64,000 bases of DNA from DATAUD01 sp036501665 (lineage in GTDB: Bacteria; Verrucomicrobiota; Verrucomicrobiia; Limisphaerales; Palsa-1400): the NCBI GenBank assembly GCA_036501665.1, contig DASXZW010000097.1, forward strand, positions 1 to 64,000, in the 5' to 3' direction. The notes below the pieces were generated by a model. The model was not told where the DNA came from, made no database searches, and saw only the letters and a program-made list of their open reading frames with translations. Below, in pieces: positions 62,239 through 64,000 of this stretch (position 1 is the first letter of the stretch; each line of letters begins with the position of its first letter). The position numbers were made by a program, and so were the translations under genes.

Positions 62239-62853
62239 AAGCGCTGTCAATTGGTACGCGGCTCGATGGGTTTGAATATTTTGCTTTAGAAATCGCCGCT
62301 CGAAGTCAGTCAGTACATTCGCGAGATCATCCGGCGTCGGTATCTCCTGAAAGAAAGGCGCAGCCGCAAAGACCGATTTCATTTGCTCAAAATAATCGGC
62401 ATCATCCGTGCGCAAATAAATTTTTCCGCCGCTCGCAAGCGAACCCTTCAAAAGTTCCGGAAATTGTTTGCTGACAAGCCGATTTTTGCGGTGCTTCCGT
62501 TTTGGCCATGGATCGGGAAAATAAAGATGCAGCGCCTCGATCGAGTTTGCGGGAATCAAATATTGCAGAAAATAGGACGCCTCGATGCGCGCCAAACGAA
62601 TGTTCGCCAAACCCAGACGATTCGCCTTGCGGTCGGTTTTCCGCACACGACCAAGCAGCCGCTCGACTCCGATGAAATTGCGGTCGCGGTGCTCTCCCGC
62701 GTATTGAATCAGAAACGAGCCGTCGCCGCTGCCCAACTCAACTTCCAAGGGCTGCAGCGCCGGAAAAAGCGCCGCGACATCCAGCCGATGGATTACCGAC
62801 GGCAGCGTGATGGCGATGGAGGAATCGGCGTCCTGGATCGGCTTAGTTTTCAA
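62236..62853 (-). CDS. trmB: tRNA (guanine-N7-)-methyltransferase (TrmB)
   Basis: 205 residues. The SAM-binding motif is EVELGSGDGSFLI, then NFIGVERLLGRVRKTDRKA, and the family signature LHLYFPDPWPKRKHRKNRL is complete, with TDFERRFLKQNI at the end. It makes m7G46 in tRNA. The start overlaps the end of the DUF1080 gene by 11 bases. Its stop codon (62236-62238) lies within the right end of the palindromic element. Confidence 0.95.
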   Translation of the reverse strand: MKTKPIQDADSSIAITLPSVIHRLDVAALFPALQPLEVELGSGDGSFLIQYAGEHRDRNFIGVERLLGRVRKTDRKANRLGLANIRLARIEASYFLQYLIPANSIEALHLYFPDPWPKRKHRKNRLVSKQFPELLKGSLASGGKIYLRTDDADYFEQMKSVFAAAPFFQEIPTPDDLANVLTDFERRFLKQNIQTHRAAYQLTAL

Positions 62854-63481
62854 TCAGCCGCAGTTTGAAATCCTTCAATGCCGAAGTGGTCTCGTACGTC
62901 GCAATTCCGAACGGCTCGGAAAGATAAATTGCGCCGGGTCGGAGCGAGACTTTTTTCCCGACAATGGATTCGTCAATCAGCTTTTTGTCGTCCAGCGTCA
63001 CTAAAATCTTGTCAGGCGTCACCCGCAAAACAATGTGATACCAATGGTCTTTGTCAAAAGACATGCTTCGCGTGGTTTCATTTTCCGAAGCGTCCGCGTC
63101 GTCCAAACTGGAAAGTCCCACGATTCCTCCGCCCCATCCGCCGAGAATCAAACTGCACGCCGAATCCGCCACCGGGAATGTCAGTCCGCAAAAGAAGTCG
63201 CTGCCATCCACTTTCTTGGCGTAGAGGGAAATTTCGTATTTTGTCCGCGGCAACGGCCCATTGGTCCAAGTGATGCCGCTCATCTCCGCGCCCATCGCGA
63301 TCTTGAGTTGGCCGTCATCGACCGTCACTTCCCCGTGACCGGCAAAATCCGTGATTTTCCAATTGGTCAAAGTTTTTCCGTCAAACAAAGGAGTCCACTC
63401 CTTGGTCCATTGATTGGTTTGAGGTGCCGCGTAACCCGTCATCGCGACGGCAAATGCCAGAATAATGCAAAGACGTGTCAT
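62843..63481 (-). CDS. Secreted DUF1080-like protein
   Basis: 212 residues with a signal peptide (LCIILAFAVAMTGYAA). The DUF1080-type concanavalin fold is marked by WTPLFDGKTLTNWK at the N-terminus, the middle FFCGLTFPVADSACSLILGG and VGLSSLDDADASEN, and the C-terminal LKDFKLRLIEN. It lacks the extended sugar-binding residues of the copy at 12895, being more divergent. It is upstream of trmB with an 11-base overlap and downstream of the GH32 gene (90-base gap), so a role alongside that glycosidase is possible. Confidence 0.82.
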   Translation of the reverse strand: MTRLCIILAFAVAMTGYAAPQTNQWTKEWTPLFDGKTLTNWKITDFAGHGEVTVDDGQLKIAMGAEMSGITWTNGPLPRTKYEISLYAKKVDGSDFFCGLTFPVADSACSLILGGWGGGIVGLSSLDDADASENETTRSMSFDKDHWYHIVLRVTPDKILVTLDDKKLIDESIVGKKVSLRPGAIYLSEPFGIATYETTSALKDFKLRLIEN

Positions 63482-63571
63482 AATGGAAATAAGGTTAATC
63501 CAGTCCCTTGTGCCTGTAAATTCAGAACGCTGGAATTAAGCCAGCGCACGGCTTGTGCTTCCTGAAAGAAA

Positions 63572-64000
63572 TCACTTCCACGCCGATTCCAGTTCATGAA
63601 CTTCCAATTTGGAGAATTTTGCGCTGCCTTCCTCGACCACAACCCGGACTCCGAGATCATTGCCTTTCGGGATAAACGGCATCGGAACATACGTTAATCC
63701 GTTGCTTGCGAAAACTTCCATCTCGGCACGGTCGCAATAAATGCACACATCCACTTTCCCATTCTTCATCGGCGCAGGTGCGTGCTGGCCGTTCACAACT
63801 ATCTGCTGGTTTTTCGCGTCGTAAACAATTGTCGCCCCGCGCACGTTGAAGGCGACCGCGCTCGCGTCGTTCGGCTTGAATTCCGCGCGCACTTCCACGA
63901 GTCCTGAACGGACATTCCCCAGCGATTTTACCGCGTTGGGTCCAATCGTCACCGTCCCGAAATTTTGCGTATGCCGCCGAAGCGATTTCAACTCCTTCAC
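63572..64000 (-). CDS. C-terminal domain of a GH32 glycosidase (partial, runs off the right edge)
   Basis: 142 residues visible, all in the C-terminal beta-sandwich of GH32 enzymes (invertase, levanase or fructanase). Landmarks are VRSGLVEVRAEFKP, GATIVYDAKNQQIVVNG, and VDVCIYCDRAEMEVFASNG, which fits the FVDxSSxEVF motif of the family, ending LEVHELESAWK. The catalytic five-bladed propeller would lie beyond 64000. The substrate, probably a fructan or sucrose, cannot be judged from this part. Confidence 0.8.
   Translation of the reverse strand: MKELKSLRRHTQNFGTVTIGPNAVKSLGNVRSGLVEVRAEFKPNDASAVAFNVRGATIVYDAKNQQIVVNGQHAPAPMKNGKVDVCIYCDRAEMEVFASNGLTYVPMPFIPKGNDLGVRVVVEEGSAKFSKLEVHELESAWK

Overview
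The window comes from a Gram-negative bacterium, most likely a soil or freshwater verrucomicrobium of the Pedosphaera/Limisphaerales type. No marker gene gives this directly; I infer it from the gene families together. They include a paired DUF1549/DUF1553 cytochrome-like protein and DUF1501 protein, two DUF1080 proteins, a PEP-CTERM protein, large secreted proteins with the 'stretched' C-terminal domain typical of that phylum, Mla/MCE lipid transport, heptose-type nucleotide-sugar genes, and many dispersed palindromic repeats between genes. It is ordinary chromosome: there is no prophage, integrase, transposase, rRNA operon or CRISPR array.

Layout. 0-4.6 kb: the tail of an unknown gene, purF, and a BsuBI/PstI-type restriction-modification pair. 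4.7-10.5 kb: secreted DUF1549/DUF1553 and DUF1501 proteins and a PEP-CTERM protein. 10.5-20 kb: a two-component system, a DUF1080 protein, a PhoB-like regulator, a heptose-type adenylyltransferase fused to a PH-like domain, a HAD phosphatase coupled to a PfkB/heptokinase-like kinase, and a BspA-like leucine-rich-repeat surface protein. 20-24 kb: an RRM RNA-binding protein, YqgE, transketolase and tRNA-Arg(CCG). 24-30 kb: an MscS channel, a sugar isomerase-like protein with a degenerate Tat signal, a BrnT/antitoxin pair, a fused CobA-HemD and an MnmC-type tRNA methyltransferase ending in a GGATTA hexamer array. 30-39.4 kb: an Lrp/AsnC regulator, a class V aminotransferase, an ABC-F ATPase, lysine 2,3-aminomutase and an asymmetric heterodimeric ABC exporter. 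39.4-49 kb: a small membrane protein, SecA, a decayed lineage-specific gene, an S41 pseudo-protease next to purD, a TauE/SafE exporter and nadB. 49-56 kb: a large secreted lipase-like protein split by a frameshift, and an mlaE-mlaF-mlaD operon. 56-64 kb: a DNA methyltransferase apparently fused to a nuclease domain, serA, a parvulin isomerase, a small holin-like membrane protein, a TIR-bearing palindromic element, trmB, a DUF1080 protein and the C-terminus of a GH32 glycosidase.

Most genes are housekeeping. The items most worth a second look are the methyltransferase-nuclease fusion (55975-58203), the RfaE2-PH fusion (14444-15286), the S41 homologue lacking both catalytic residues (43850-44893), the Mla ATPase with a degenerate signature and switch (53941-54687), the GGATTA array with its diverged inverted arm (29057-29211), and the 232-bp element whose two ends supply the stop codons of both flanking genes (62007-62238). 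I did not find a multi-gene system that I would call clearly new.
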